Source of the DNA: Tichowtungia sp964398915
Lineage (GTDB): Bacteria; Verrucomicrobiota; Kiritimatiellia; Kiritimatiellales; Tichowtungiaceae
Length of the DNA: 41,169 bases
Reading direction: 5' to 3'
NCBI GenBank assembly: GCA_964398915.1
Contig: CAYNOR010000018.1
Location: 1 to 41,169 of the forward strand
Of this stretch, positions 1 to 8,144 are shown piece by piece. How positions within the stretch are numbered: position 1 is the first letter of the stretch; every line of letters starts with the position of its first letter. The notes below the pieces were generated by a model. It was not told where the DNA came from. It searched no databases and saw only the letters and a program-made list of their open reading frames with translations. The translations under genes and the position numbers were made by a program.

Positions 1-1127
<1,127 letters not shown>

Positions 1128-1206
1128 ATACGGAAACATTTTGAAACGTTTGCTTAAAACAAGTCATACCATTTCTAAATCGAAATGATGATCGTGAGTC
1201 ATTCAA

Positions 1207-1218
1207 TTTTCAAAGATC
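1207..1218 (-). promoter_or_regulatory. boxA-like antitermination site in the rRNA leader
   Basis: On the minus strand this reads GATCTTTGAAAA, close to the boxA element that loads NusB/NusE (S10) on rRNA transcripts. It lies about 80 nt upstream of the mature 16S 5' end and downstream of all three predicted promoters, where boxA is expected. Assigned by motif and position only. Confidence 0.5.
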
Positions 1219-1228
1219 AAAAAAAACA

Positions 1229-1270
1229 CCAACGCTTTTTCAACCCGCCTCAGCAGGCTTTTTTCGTTGG
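1229..1270 (-). other. Hairpin in the 16S rRNA leader
   Basis: Nested inverted repeats: outer arms CCAACG (1229-1234) and CGTTGG (1265-1270), inner arms GCCT (1247-1250) and AGGC (1255-1258). It lies in the transcribed leader just downstream of the proximal promoter. It may be a leader structure or part of the 16S processing stem. There is no U-tract that would make it a convincing terminator. Confidence 0.45.
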
Positions 1271-1280
1271 AGCGGCGAGT

Positions 1281-1309
1281 AACTTACGCAAACTGCTTTA
1301 GTCGGTCAA
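1281..1309 (-). promoter_or_regulatory. rRNA promoter P3 (proximal)
   Basis: Minus strand: -35 TTGACC (1304-1309), 17-bp spacer, -10 TAAGTT (1281-1286). The -10 is preceded by TGCG, as in the two other copies. It lies about 150 bp upstream of the 16S 5' end. A GC-rich stretch (ACTCGCCGC) between the -10 box and the expected start is of the kind found in stringently controlled rRNA promoters. Confidence 0.5.
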
Positions 1310-1310
1310 C

Positions 1311-1522
1311 CGCTTTTTTAAATTATTTTTTAGAACAATTTAATCGCTCAATCCTCACTCGCCTTACAGCTCGTTTTGTTTTGAACAAGGCGGGTCATCA
1401 TACGCACCTCAGTTTGTTTAGCAACCCGTTTTTTAAATTATTTTTTAAGAACAATTTTCTCACTCAATTCTCACCCGCTTTTCAGCGCGTTTTGTTTCGA
1501 ACAAGGCGGGTCATAGTACGCA
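1311..1522 (-). repeat. Imperfect tandem duplication of the rRNA promoter region (116-bp period)
   Basis: Two clear copies, about 1311-1408 and 1427-1522. They share the CGTTTTTTAAATTATTTTTT block, the GTTTTG block, the AACAAGGCGGGTCAT block and the -10 region. A third, partial copy covers the proximal promoter. On the minus strand the second copy can fold with ACCCGC (1506-1511 region) against GCGGGT about 30 nt later. The unit therefore contains promoter plus leader, as if the promoter was amplified by tandem duplication. Confidence 0.8.
1397..1424 (-). promoter_or_regulatory. rRNA promoter P2 (middle)
   Basis: Minus strand: -35 TTGCTA (1419-1424), 16-bp spacer ending in TGCG, -10 TATGAT (1397-1402), then GACCCGCC as a GC-rich discriminator. 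The -10 lies exactly 116 bp upstream of that of P3 and the surrounding sequence is repeated. Confidence 0.6.
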
Positions 1523-1540
1523 TATAAAAAAACCGTGCAA
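1513..1540 (-). promoter_or_regulatory. rRNA promoter P1 (distal)
   Basis: Minus strand: -35 TTGCAC (1535-1540), 16-bp spacer ending in TGCG, -10 TACTAT (1513-1518), then the same GACCCGCC discriminator as P2. The -10 lies exactly 116 bp upstream of that of P2. Confidence 0.55.
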
Positions 1541-1874
1541 CTTTTTTTGTTAAATAATTTTGCCAGCAAGGTGAAATAACAAAAAAATCCAATAAAATCG
1601 CAATAATCGCGTGAGAAAATATCATTTAAATAATCCGGCCTTTTACCGGAACCCCGCTTTTTATCAAAAATGACAATCATAAATTCTTTATTATAAACAT
1701 CTTTCGCAAAAAATGTACTATTTTGACCTGATTTTTTAACCCTCATAAATGATAGATTAAATATGTAACATGTTTATTAATAATTACTTAAATAAAAATC
1801 GGTTGAATCCAATATTTGGAATCCACCATCATTTTCCTGCCCAAAGCCTAAGGCCTAAAGCCTTCTTTCTCTCC
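1541..1874. other. AT-rich intergenic stretch without a recognisable gene
   Basis: It lies between the distal rRNA promoter and the end of the YccA-like gene, both read on the minus strand. I see no convincing gene. A 91-codon minus-strand frame across 1471-1746 runs through promoter P1 and has no family look. Near 1846-1865 there is a short reiteration of the motif CCTAAAGCC/CCTAAGGCC, like one inside mfd near 9447-9476. No clear terminator with a U-tract was found for the YccA-like gene. Confidence 0.6.
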
Positions 1875-2603
1875 CTATTTCCGACTCTGCAACTTCGATA
1901 AAAGACGCAGAATCTCCATGTATAGCCATACCAGTGTCACAATCAGTCCAAAGGCGGCATACCATTCCATATACTTCGGCGCGCCTTGCTCCGCGCCCTG
2001 CTCAATAAAATCAAAGTCCAGCACCAGATTCAGCGCCGCCACAACCACAATCACTGCACTGAAAATAATGCCCGCAAGACTGCTGGATCCGATAATGGAA
2101 CCCGATACTCCGAAAAGACTAAGAATCCACGACACCAGATAAAACAGCGCGATGCCTCCCGTTGCCGCAACAATGCCCAGCTTGAGATTTTCTGTCACGC
2201 GAATCAGCCGCGAGGTATACGCCAGCAACAGCGCGCCCAACGTTCCGAACGTCAGTAGAACCGCCTGCATGACAATGCCCGGAAAACGGTTTTCAAACAG
2301 ACTGGAAATTCCGCCGAGCAGAAGCCCCTGACACACCGCATAAATCGGCGCGGTAACCGGAGCAGCCTTCTTATTAAAAACTGTAATCAGCGCCACAATA
2401 AACCCGGCGATGCCGCCGATCAGTATCCATCCGGTGCTATCCTGCGGAGCCGCCGGTTTCCATGTCAGCAGAGTCGCAGCAAACAGCAATGCCAGCAACA
2501 TCGCCGTGCGGCTCACTGTCCCCTGAATCGTCATCACCCCCGCGCCTTCATTGGCTACATCAAACGTCTTCGCATTCAAAGCCGGATTCGCTGTACGCAT
2601 CAT
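1875..2603 (-). CDS. Bax inhibitor-1/YccA family integral membrane protein
   Basis: A 242-aa membrane protein of the Bax-inhibitor-1/YccA family. Seven hydrophobic segments follow a short soluble N-terminus (about residues 31-48, 58-78, 84-102, 109-128, 140-165, 170-193, 211-235). The C-terminal block with DFDFIEQGAEQG and then KYMEWYAAFGLIVTLVW is typical of the YccA branch. Family members are ion-leak channels or regulators in the cytoplasmic membrane; E. coli YccA is an FtsH substrate. The role here is not known. An AGGAGG ribosome site lies 6-7 bases before ATGATG, so the start may be either ATG. It appears monocistronic, separated from the upstream formyltransferase by a palindromic spacer. 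Confidence 0.85.
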   Translation of the reverse strand: MMRTANPALNAKTFDVANEGAGVMTIQGTVSRTAMLLALLFAATLLTWKPAAPQDSTGWILIGGIAGFIVALITVFNKKAAPVTAPIYAVCQGLLLGGISSLFENRFPGIVMQAVLLTFGTLGALLLAYTSRLIRVTENLKLGIVAATGGIALFYLVSWILSLFGVSGSIIGSSSLAGIIFSAVIVVVAALNLVLDFDFIEQGAEQGAPKYMEWYAAFGLIVTLVWLYMEILRLLSKLQSRK

Positions 2604-2631
2604 AATTCATCCTCCTGTTAAATTTGGTTTA

Positions 2632-2710
2632 CGGAATAATGGAACGATGGAATTTTGGAATTATGTTCCCAACAGCCGCTCAACATTCCTCCATTCCAGT
2701 ATTCCATGGC
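2632..2710. repeat. Imperfect inverted repeat rich in TGGAAT motifs
   Basis: The left half holds reiterated GGAAT/GGAAC motifs (2634-2667). The right half (2686-2710, AACATTCC to TATTCCA) is its approximate reverse complement. It occupies the spacer between the formyltransferase and the YccA-like gene. It looks like a small dispersed palindromic repeat rather than a gene or a normal terminator. Confidence 0.45.
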
Positions 2711-2756
2711 TGTTACTGAACCATTTCGACTGGGAAAATGCAAAACTGTTCAACAG

Positions 2757-2773
2757 ATGCCTCGCCGAGGCAT
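2757..2773. repeat. Short perfect palindrome downstream of the formyltransferase gene
   Basis: Arms ATGCCTCG and CGAGGCAT around a single central C. It lies 10 bases past the formyltransferase stop codon on the minus strand. A U-tract is missing, so it is at best a weak terminator or mRNA-stabilising hairpin. Confidence 0.4.
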
Positions 2774-2782
2774 TTCACTACG

Positions 2783-3799
2783 CTAGGAAAAAGTCAGTTC
2801 GGCTTTTTGGAATAGCATACGAATGCTTGGCAGGAACCCTATATCGCGGAACAGTTTCATTTTAATCGCGCCGCCCGATACATGGGCAAACAGATACAAT
2901 CCAGCAATGGAGAACTTTCCCCTGCCCGAACGAACTTCTTTGCAGAGCGCGACCTTCTTTATGAAAAGCTTTCTGCCGCGATAATATGTGAAGCAATAAA
3001 CGTCCGGCTCAACAAACGGATATAGATTTACCTTGTTAAAAATCTCGGCGGCGCTTTCTGCGTTCCAGTCGATCTTTCTGTACCGCTCGTATTTGTCTGT
3101 AAACGAACCGTTCGACAGGTCTTGCGGATAAGGCACCAATCGCCCCTCTATGTAGCCGATCACGGCATTCAGGAATGTGGCCGTTATAACCTCTGTTGCT
3201 TTTCCTTCTATTGTGCGCCAGTTGTCTTCTGCATTTAAGGCGAACTCGTGCTGGCAGATTATATTCCCGCCATCTACCGCATCGTCGAGAAGCATATAGG
3301 TTATGGCCGATTCCGTATCTTTGTATTTCAGCGCCCAAAGCGTTGGAAGAGCCCCCCTATATTTTGGAAGTTTTGAAGGATGTACATTGATGGTTCCCAA
3401 TTCCGGGGCGGAAATAATTTGCTTCGGGAGCATTTCCCACGTGTTGACGATCAGCAGACCCACCCCGTTGTCTTTAATGTACCCAGCCACGCTATCCGGA
3501 TGGTTGAAGTCCAGAACATCTGTTCTGTTGCGAGAGATTGCCTCCAGATAATCTCTGTAATCGTGAAAAACCGAAGAAGACAACGGTTTTGCCGCCGTCC
3601 AGATTTTCAGCATTAGCAGTTCAACAGGTCGGCACCGGTTGTGCCGCCGCATCCAATAGATCGCCTTGAAAATAAAGTTGACCGGATTAAAGGTGTGCTT
3701 ATCGAAATATTCGATGTGTGCTATGGCCGAAACATGGAAATGCCCATACAGCAAATGGAGGTTTTCTCTGTGGAGTCCGGCATAAACTATTTTTTTCAT
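2783..3799 (-). CDS. Formyltransferase-family protein (Fmt/PurN-like fold)
   Basis: A 338-aa protein with the formyltransferase catalytic signature: INVHPSKLPKYRG at about residues 137-149, with N138 and H140 of the Asn-His-Asp triad, and D176 in VDGGNI as the Asp. Such enzymes move a formyl group from 10-formyl-tetrahydrofolate to an amino group of a tRNA, nucleotide or amino sugar. The acceptor here is unknown. The 90 residues before the core and the C-terminal part do not match Fmt or PurN well, so a housekeeping role is unlikely. It is the last gene of the ATP-grasp/SET cluster, 13 bases after the membrane-protein gene, with AGAGGA as ribosome site. Confidence 0.75.
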   Translation of the reverse strand: MKKIVYAGLHRENLHLLYGHFHVSAIAHIEYFDKHTFNPVNFIFKAIYWMRRHNRCRPVELLMLKIWTAAKPLSSSVFHDYRDYLEAISRNRTDVLDFNHPDSVAGYIKDNGVGLLIVNTWEMLPKQIISAPELGTINVHPSKLPKYRGALPTLWALKYKDTESAITYMLLDDAVDGGNIICQHEFALNAEDNWRTIEGKATEVITATFLNAVIGYIEGRLVPYPQDLSNGSFTDKYERYRKIDWNAESAAEIFNKVNLYPFVEPDVYCFTYYRGRKLFIKKVALCKEVRSGRGKFSIAGLYLFAHVSGGAIKMKLFRDIGFLPSIRMLFQKAELTFS

Positions 3800-3812
3800 T
3801 TGATTCCTCTAC

Positions 3813-4316
3813 TCATTGGAAAAGATGTTTAGCCACTTGCCACACCCATTCCACCGCCGAGATGCCGGTAAAACAGGCCGCCGACCACCACGCATTGCCG
3901 ATGAACCAACTCAGCAGAAAAATGCGCCAGTCGCGGCGGGTCATTCCGTCGAACGCTCCGCGCCGCAGATAAGCGGTAACGATGAAAGGATCGAAATGGA
4001 TAGAGAGCAAAACGCAGGCTACTGGGTCGCTCCGGCGAAGCACCCACGCCAAAAGCTGTCCGGCGTAGTTTGTCCCGGAATACTTTTTGACTAACTTGAT
4101 CGCTTCAATTCCCAGCCAGTCGCGTTTCGACCAGTCATAGAGCTTCATGCAGAACCAGCAGAGCAGGAATGACAACACAGCCATCACCACGAATCCGCGC
4201 CCTAGACCCAGCCAGAAAATCATCAGCGGATAGAGCCCGTAATCGAAAAAGTAGTTGATGGTCTGATTGACTGTGTGGCCCAGCGTGAGTTCTGCGATTC
4301 GGTTTTTCAGTGTCAT
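3813..4316 (-). CDS. Hypothetical membrane protein
   Basis: A 167-aa protein I do not assign to a named family. The N-terminal half holds a hydrophobic region (about residues 22-57, possibly two membrane spans); a basic/aromatic stretch follows (YDWSKRDWLGIEAIKLVKKY). Weaker hydrophobic segments lie near 98-112 and 130-150. Aromatic content is high. It lies between the 47-aa gene and the formyltransferase on the same strand and is probably co-transcribed with them. A clear ribosome site is missing: the ATG follows an A-run and a strong hairpin, so its translation may be low or structurally controlled. Confidence 0.6.
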   Translation of the reverse strand: MTLKNRIAELTLGHTVNQTINYFFDYGLYPLMIFWLGLGRGFVVMAVLSFLLCWFCMKLYDWSKRDWLGIEAIKLVKKYSGTNYAGQLLAWVLRRSDPVACVLLSIHFDPFIVTAYLRRGAFDGMTRRDWRIFLLSWFIGNAWWSAACFTGISAVEWVWQVAKHLFQ

Positions 4317-4337
4317 TTTTTTTGTGCCAAGGTTTAA

Positions 4338-4366
4338 GTTTCGCCAGCCATTCTGGCTGGCGAAAC
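4338..4366 (-). other. Strong 12-bp hairpin inside the ATP-grasp/SET cluster
   Basis: Arms GTTTCGCCAGCC and GGCTGGCGAAAC around a 5-nt loop, between the 47-aa gene and the membrane-protein gene. On the minus strand it is followed by TTAAACCTTGG, not by a U-run. It could be a weak terminator, a processing or stability hairpin, or a repeat. Confidence 0.6.
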
Positions 4367-4378
4367 ATTTGCGACGCG

Positions 4379-4522
4379 CTACTTCTTACGGGGATATATT
4401 GTTCTCTCTACTACCTTCCCGTTGCGAGTGGTTTCTTTGCGGCCAGAACCATCTGAGAATTCTCTCGATTTCGTTACTGACCCGTCTTGATTCTTTTTTG
4501 TCGACTGGTACTTCAGACTCAT
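4379..4522 (-). CDS. Small hypothetical hydrophilic protein, 47 aa
   Basis: A short protein starting MSLKYQSTKK and ending TIYPRKK, rich in Lys, Arg, Ser, Thr and Asp and without hydrophobic segments. A GGAG site lies 7 bases before the chosen ATG. A further ATG two codons upstream sits too close to that site, and longer upstream extensions run back into the SET gene in another frame. It lies 41 bases after the SET gene in the same direction. I do not recognise a family. The charged, DGS/DGSG-containing sequence suggests a small soluble protein. Confidence 0.55.
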   Translation of the reverse strand: MSLKYQSTKKNQDGSVTKSREFSDGSGRKETTRNGKVVERTIYPRKK

Positions 4523-4563
4523 GGTCATTCTCCTTTTTTTCACGGGCTCACCTGTTCCGCCGT

Positions 4564-5091
4564 TTAGCGGATGGCACCGCAAAGCTTTTTTCCAACGTTG
4601 ATCTTCTCCTGTAAATACCACTGGAAATAGCCGTCGTACCGGCGCTGAATCTCGGGAATCTGCCAATCGTCTTCGGTGATGACCTTCCGACAATTCGGCT
4701 TGCCGCAACGGCATTGCATTTCATACCGGGGCATACCGGGCGTGGGATGCAGACACATCGCATAATCGAAGGTGATCTCTTCGTCTGGCTGGATGGGACG
4801 CATTGCCACCAGCACAATCTGACCTTGGCAGCCGACGTTGGGATCGCAACTGTGATTAACAAAACTGGCCCCTTCGGTTGTTCCCGGAACCGGCATCGTC
4901 AAAACCAAATCTTCGGCAATCTGAATGCCGTTATCATCGCTTATTTCTATCGCTGGCATAATTTTGCCCCCCAGAAAAATAAGCCGTTCGCCATAAGCTA
5001 TCGCCGATTTCGCAAATACACCTTTTCCGCAGGCCGCTGTCTCGCGCACCTCTAACTTTGGATTCATCCAGGAAAATTGTTTTTTCCTCAT
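4564..5091 (-). CDS. SET-domain protein methyltransferase (copy 1)
   Basis: A 175-aa stand-alone SET-domain protein, a fold that transfers methyl from S-adenosylmethionine to lysine in proteins. Visible motifs: GKGVFAKSAI near residues 22-31, NHSCDPN at 79-85, DEEITFDY at 103-110 (the Tyr is the usual catalytic residue), and a post-SET cysteine cluster CRCGKPNC at 127-134 that likely shares a zinc. The C-terminus DWQIPEIQRRYDGYFQWYLQEKI is shared with copy 2 in the same cluster, so the two are paralogues. It follows the 313-aa gene by 9 bases. The substrate is unknown; histone methylation is not implied in a bacterium. Confidence 0.88.
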   Translation of the reverse strand: MRKKQFSWMNPKLEVRETAACGKGVFAKSAIAYGERLIFLGGKIMPAIEISDDNGIQIAEDLVLTMPVPGTTEGASFVNHSCDPNVGCQGQIVLVAMRPIQPDEEITFDYAMCLHPTPGMPRYEMQCRCGKPNCRKVITEDDWQIPEIQRRYDGYFQWYLQEKINVGKKLCGAIR

Positions 5092-5100
5092 TTTCCCGCC

Positions 5101-6042
5101 TTACAAACCAATTTTGCGTGCAACAACGTATGCCGTGATACCGATGCCAGCTTTCAACGCGTCATAAACAAAATTTGCACAGAAAATCGGCCCGTATTCC
5201 CCAGCTAAGTTGGAAATTAAGCTGACGATCTGGCTGTCGTTAGCGGTGGGATGGTCAACAATCTTAAATCGTATGTCGCCACCTGAAAGCCGGGAATCCT
5301 GATTGAATACAGCAAGTTCTCCACTACTTGTCTTCCGTTCGCCGGTGGCAAGCGACCGGAGAATGAGATTATCCATGCGTGCGTCAAATTTTATAATTTC
5401 ATCTTGATGACTCGCCTTGTCTTCATACAAAGCCTGAGGATCGAAAAAGCCGATAAATTTTTCACCGGATTTCTTGTCAGTCGAGCCCTGCTCACCAGAT
5501 GGAAAATCAGCCGCAGTACAGACTGCTTTATGCACCATGAAAAGATAGCCGGGGCCTGTTGATTCGGGCGATTCCAGTAAATCGTTATAACCAAGACCGA
5601 ATGGCTTAATTTCAAGCGGTCTGCCGGACAGGAACCCGGTTTTTTTCATAAAAGCGGCCTGAATGCTTTTGACGTCCGTGCTATAAGGCGACCAACTGCG
5701 CATCAACGAATATCCAGACGTGATCTTCTTGTGTCCAGTGGGGCCTTCTTCTTTCTGTCTCAGGAACACGCCAACTCTTTTCCCATCGGTCGAAACGCAT
5801 GTGATTTGCAGCATGCCATAAACCGCTTTGGCTATTAATTGTTGCTCCCTTGTCAATTCGCCAGCGAAGTCCTCTGTACGAATCGTTATCCGTCTGAACC
5901 ATTTTTCAATTTTACTGGAGGGAAGGTCCTTCCCGCCGCCGATGCTTTCAGTGATAGACTTCCACTTACTGTTTTCTGCTCCGTCAGCCGAATCCACCCG
6001 AATCATACATGTTTTGTCATCTACAATTTTGCTCATCTTCAT
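5101..6042 (-). CDS. Hypothetical protein encoded between two SET methyltransferase genes
   Basis: A 313-aa, apparently soluble protein I do not recognise. It begins MKMSKIVDDKTCMIRVDSADG. Features include WFRRITIRTEDFAGELT (about 48-64), a beta-rich stretch with VGVFLRQKEEGPTGHKK (about 90-106), SYSLMRSWSPY-like sequence near 110, and a hydrophobic C-terminus (GIGITAYVVARKIGL). The middle faintly recalls a Nudix-like layout but lacks the REUXEE box, so no function is claimed. The ATG at 6042 overlaps the stop of SET copy 2 as ATGA, implying coupling; a second ATG at 6036 has better ribosome-site spacing. Being sandwiched between paralogous methyltransferases, it could be their substrate or partner. 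Confidence 0.6.
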   Translation of the reverse strand: MKMSKIVDDKTCMIRVDSADGAENSKWKSITESIGGGKDLPSSKIEKWFRRITIRTEDFAGELTREQQLIAKAVYGMLQITCVSTDGKRVGVFLRQKEEGPTGHKKITSGYSLMRSWSPYSTDVKSIQAAFMKKTGFLSGRPLEIKPFGLGYNDLLESPESTGPGYLFMVHKAVCTAADFPSGEQGSTDKKSGEKFIGFFDPQALYEDKASHQDEIIKFDARMDNLILRSLATGERKTSSGELAVFNQDSRLSGGDIRFKIVDHPTANDSQIVSLISNLAGEYGPIFCANFVYDALKAGIGITAYVVARKIGL

Positions 6043-6596
6043 ACCTTCCTTTTGCGTGTTTTCTGCCTGTTAATCTTTTCCTGCAGATACCAGGAAAACC
6101 AGCCGTCGTAACGGCGCTGAAGCTCGGGAAGTTTCCAATCATTTTCTGTTAACACTTTCCGGCAGTTCGGCTGACCGCACTGGCAGGGAAATTCGAAAAC
6201 AAGTTTCGACTTCGGATTAGCAGATACTGTCATTGCATAATCCGTAGTCACTTCTTCGTCTTTGCGAATACTTCTCATTGCAACATAGAGAATCTGCCCC
6301 TTGATTCCAGTATTGGGATCGCAACTGTGATTGATGTAAACCTGTTGTGTAAACGGGATATCGGCATCGGTACGCGGCCCAAGGTAGAAATCCTCTTCGA
6401 CTTCTACCGGCTTATCAGCCATCTCTCCGCAAAACCATTTTTCATCTTCTGTCGTCATAACGTAACCCCCAGCAACACAAACGATCTCACCTTTGCGGAT
6501 CGCTGTCTGGGCAAATACACCTTTGCCCATCCCCGTATCGCGAATTTCACATTTCGGATTAAGCCACGAGAAGGATGGTTGCTGCTTTTTACTCAT
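6039..6596 (-). CDS. SET-domain protein methyltransferase (copy 2)
   Basis: A 185-aa stand-alone SET protein paralogous to the one at 4564-5091. Motifs: GMGKGVFAQTAI near residues 22-33, YINHSCDPNTG at 87-97, DEEVTTDY at 113-120 and the post-SET cluster CQCGQPNC at 138-145; both end in DW-(KQ)-(LI)-PE-(LI)-QRRYDG and a WYLQEKIN tail. It has an insertion of about 10-15 residues before the NHSC motif compared with copy 1. The start at 6596 overlaps the ATP-grasp stop as ATGA, and GGGGGT lies about 7 bases upstream, so I prefer it over the ATG at 6611. The predicted activity is methylation of lysine on a protein or peptide. Confidence 0.88.
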   Translation of the reverse strand: MSKKQQPSFSWLNPKCEIRDTGMGKGVFAQTAIRKGEIVCVAGGYVMTTEDEKWFCGEMADKPVEVEEDFYLGPRTDADIPFTQQVYINHSCDPNTGIKGQILYVAMRSIRKDEEVTTDYAMTVSANPKSKLVFEFPCQCGQPNCRKVLTENDWKLPELQRRYDGWFSWYLQEKINRQKTRKRKV

Positions 6597-7906
6597 AACA
6601 CATACCCCCATTGCTTGAGTTGCTGACAGCTTTCATAAATGAACTTCCCTCCTATATCCGTCCGGAAAAATGCGCGGGGAATGATTACATTGGCCGCGCG
6701 GCGATTGGCGGCCTCGCGAGCGGCTTCAACCGTCTCCCCGTGTCCGGTGACGTGCAGAACGTAACCGGAGTCGTGACAGATTTCCCACGTGCCGTCCGGA
6801 AGCCGCAAGGCCTCTTCAAAGTGGTAATGCGCAAGCTCGTCAGGACTTACCGGCTCACGGAAATGAATGCGCAATCCTGGAAGCGAAAGCCATGGCGTTC
6901 CTTTGCTCGGCTTACAAGGAAACGGCGGCGCGGCGACAAGGACGGCTACCGCATAGCCAGATTTCCACCGAAGGGAAAAATCCTCTCCTTTTGCAACCGC
7001 CAACAGAAAGTCCGTCCAACGGGATTCATGAAGCTCAATCTGCAATTCTGTAGCCGGATAGCCGAAGCGCGGCGTCAATTCAAGCGGCCAGGCTCCATCG
7101 GCATTGATGATACAGTTAACGTCCATATCACCATGGAAGCCGATTTTCCGCAGATGCGCTTTTAGTGGATTTAAAACTTCATCAAACAGACGGTTGGCTC
7201 CTTTTTCATACCAAAGTAAATTCCCCATCTCATAAGTATTTGGGCCGAGATCGCCGGGAAAAAGTTTTTTGTGCTCTATATTAAGTTCAGTAGAACCGAC
7301 CCAGTCGATCCCGTTAAAATAGCGGGCGACGCTTATTTCGACACCGTCGATATATTGCTGCAAAACAACGTGTGAACCGCCGTAACCCTCGCTGATTGAC
7401 CGGCGAAGAAGGTCAAGGATGTCTTCGGCAGAATCGAGTTGTCCTGCGTAACAAATAGCCTTATCGGGATAGCCGTTATGCTTCAAAACCCAGCGACCCC
7501 GGCGGGCTTCAAGAAAAGCTATGGCTTCAGGAACCGATTGAAAATGGTGAATTGGCAAAGTGCGAATACCGCATTGCTTTAAAACTTCCTGACAAAAAAG
7601 ACGATCCTCTTCCAGCCGGTCGGCTCCGGCACAACCGCCAACCACCGCATATCCGGAGGCACGGAGATCGTCCTGAAGTTGTCCGAATCCGGAATCATCG
7701 ACAACGATAAGCCCGTCATGCCCAAGCCAGTTAAGATGCGCAGAAAAATCTTCAGCGGCATCAAATGACATTTTTTCGACAACGCCGTCAAGGATGCTTA
7801 AAAATTCCGAATCGCCGACAAGGGCGCGGACATCATTCCCTTCATCCGCCAAACGGCGGCAAAGACTCGCTCCCGAAAAATCCTCCGTCACAAACAAAAT
7901 CCGCAT
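6593..7906 (-). CDS. ATP-grasp ligase, PurD (GAR synthetase)-like
   Basis: A protein of about 437 aa with the ATP-grasp fold, resembling phosphoribosylamine-glycine ligase: N-terminal Rossmann-like MRILFVTEDFSG, nucleotide-binding RWVLKHNGYPDKAI, LQQYIDGVEISVARYF, and a metal-binding block DVNCIINADGAWPLELTPRFGYP that parallels the PurD segment ending EFNVRFGDPE. Such enzymes join a carboxylate to an amine through an acyl phosphate. It diverges from PurD in the substrate region, so a dedicated peptide- or amino-acid-ligating role is likelier than purine synthesis. It is first in the cluster and coupled by ATGA to SET copy 2. The start is MRILFV (7906); an ATG at 7924 is the alternative. Confidence 0.78.
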   Translation of the reverse strand: MRILFVTEDFSGASLCRRLADEGNDVRALVGDSEFLSILDGVVEKMSFDAAEDFSAHLNWLGHDGLIVVDDSGFGQLQDDLRASGYAVVGGCAGADRLEEDRLFCQEVLKQCGIRTLPIHHFQSVPEAIAFLEARRGRWVLKHNGYPDKAICYAGQLDSAEDILDLLRRSISEGYGGSHVVLQQYIDGVEISVARYFNGIDWVGSTELNIEHKKLFPGDLGPNTYEMGNLLWYEKGANRLFDEVLNPLKAHLRKIGFHGDMDVNCIINADGAWPLELTPRFGYPATELQIELHESRWTDFLLAVAKGEDFSLRWKSGYAVAVLVAAPPFPCKPSKGTPWLSLPGLRIHFREPVSPDELAHYHFEEALRLPDGTWEICHDSGYVLHVTGHGETVEAAREAANRRAANVIIPRAFFRTDIGGKFIYESCQQLKQWGYVL

Positions 7907-7974
7907 GACTCCTGCTTTCTGCATGGAGCCCGCTGACTCTAACCCGGCTTCGTCCTTACGGGACTATGCCGAGG

Positions 7975-7997
7975 TTGTTTCCAAGGATTGGAAACAA
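7975..7997. repeat. Perfect palindrome of the TTTCCAAnnnTTGGAAA type
   Basis: Ten-base arms TTGTTTCCAA and TTGGAAACAA around GGA. It lies 70 bp upstream of the ATP-grasp gene start. The same 15-17-bp core recurs several times inside mfd and, imperfectly, at 32966-32983. No U-tract follows on either strand, so it is not a typical terminator. It is either a dispersed repeat or a protein-binding site. Confidence 0.7.
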
Positions 7998-8024
7998 AAA
8001 GGGGCGCGAACTCCAAGCTCACGC

Positions 8025-8144
8025 CTCTTCTGAGGGACCGCCAAGCCCCACCTACGAAACATGAGACAGGGAGCCGCGCCTTTATTGGGCGCGTCTCCGC
8101 ACGTCTCGCTTCGTAGGTCAAAAATTGGCGGTTTTCAGAAGAAG
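8025..8144. repeat. About 120-bp nested palindromic element (MITE- or REP-like)
   Basis: The two ends are imperfect inverted repeats: CTCTTCTGAGGGACCGCCAA (8025-8044) against the complement of 8122-8144. Inside are ACCTACGAA (8050-8058) with TTCGTAGGT (8110-8118), GAGAC with GTCTC, and a central GGAGcCGCGCC / GGCGCGtCTCC stem with a 7-nt loop. The whole unit can form one long bulged cruciform or RNA hairpin. It has no coding capacity and resembles a mobile palindromic repeat. Confidence 0.7.

Noticed and set aside
1229..1270. Intrinsic terminator upstream of 16S
   Set aside because: It would cut off the rRNA operon from all three promoters and lacks a proper U-tract after the stem.
1471..1746. 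91-codon frame upstream of the rRNA genes
   Set aside because: It overlaps promoter P1 and the promoter duplication and has low-complexity AT-rich sequence; not credible as a gene.
7939..8121. 60-codon minus-strand frame
   Set aside because: It reads through the 120-bp palindromic element and the TTCCAA palindrome; no gene character.
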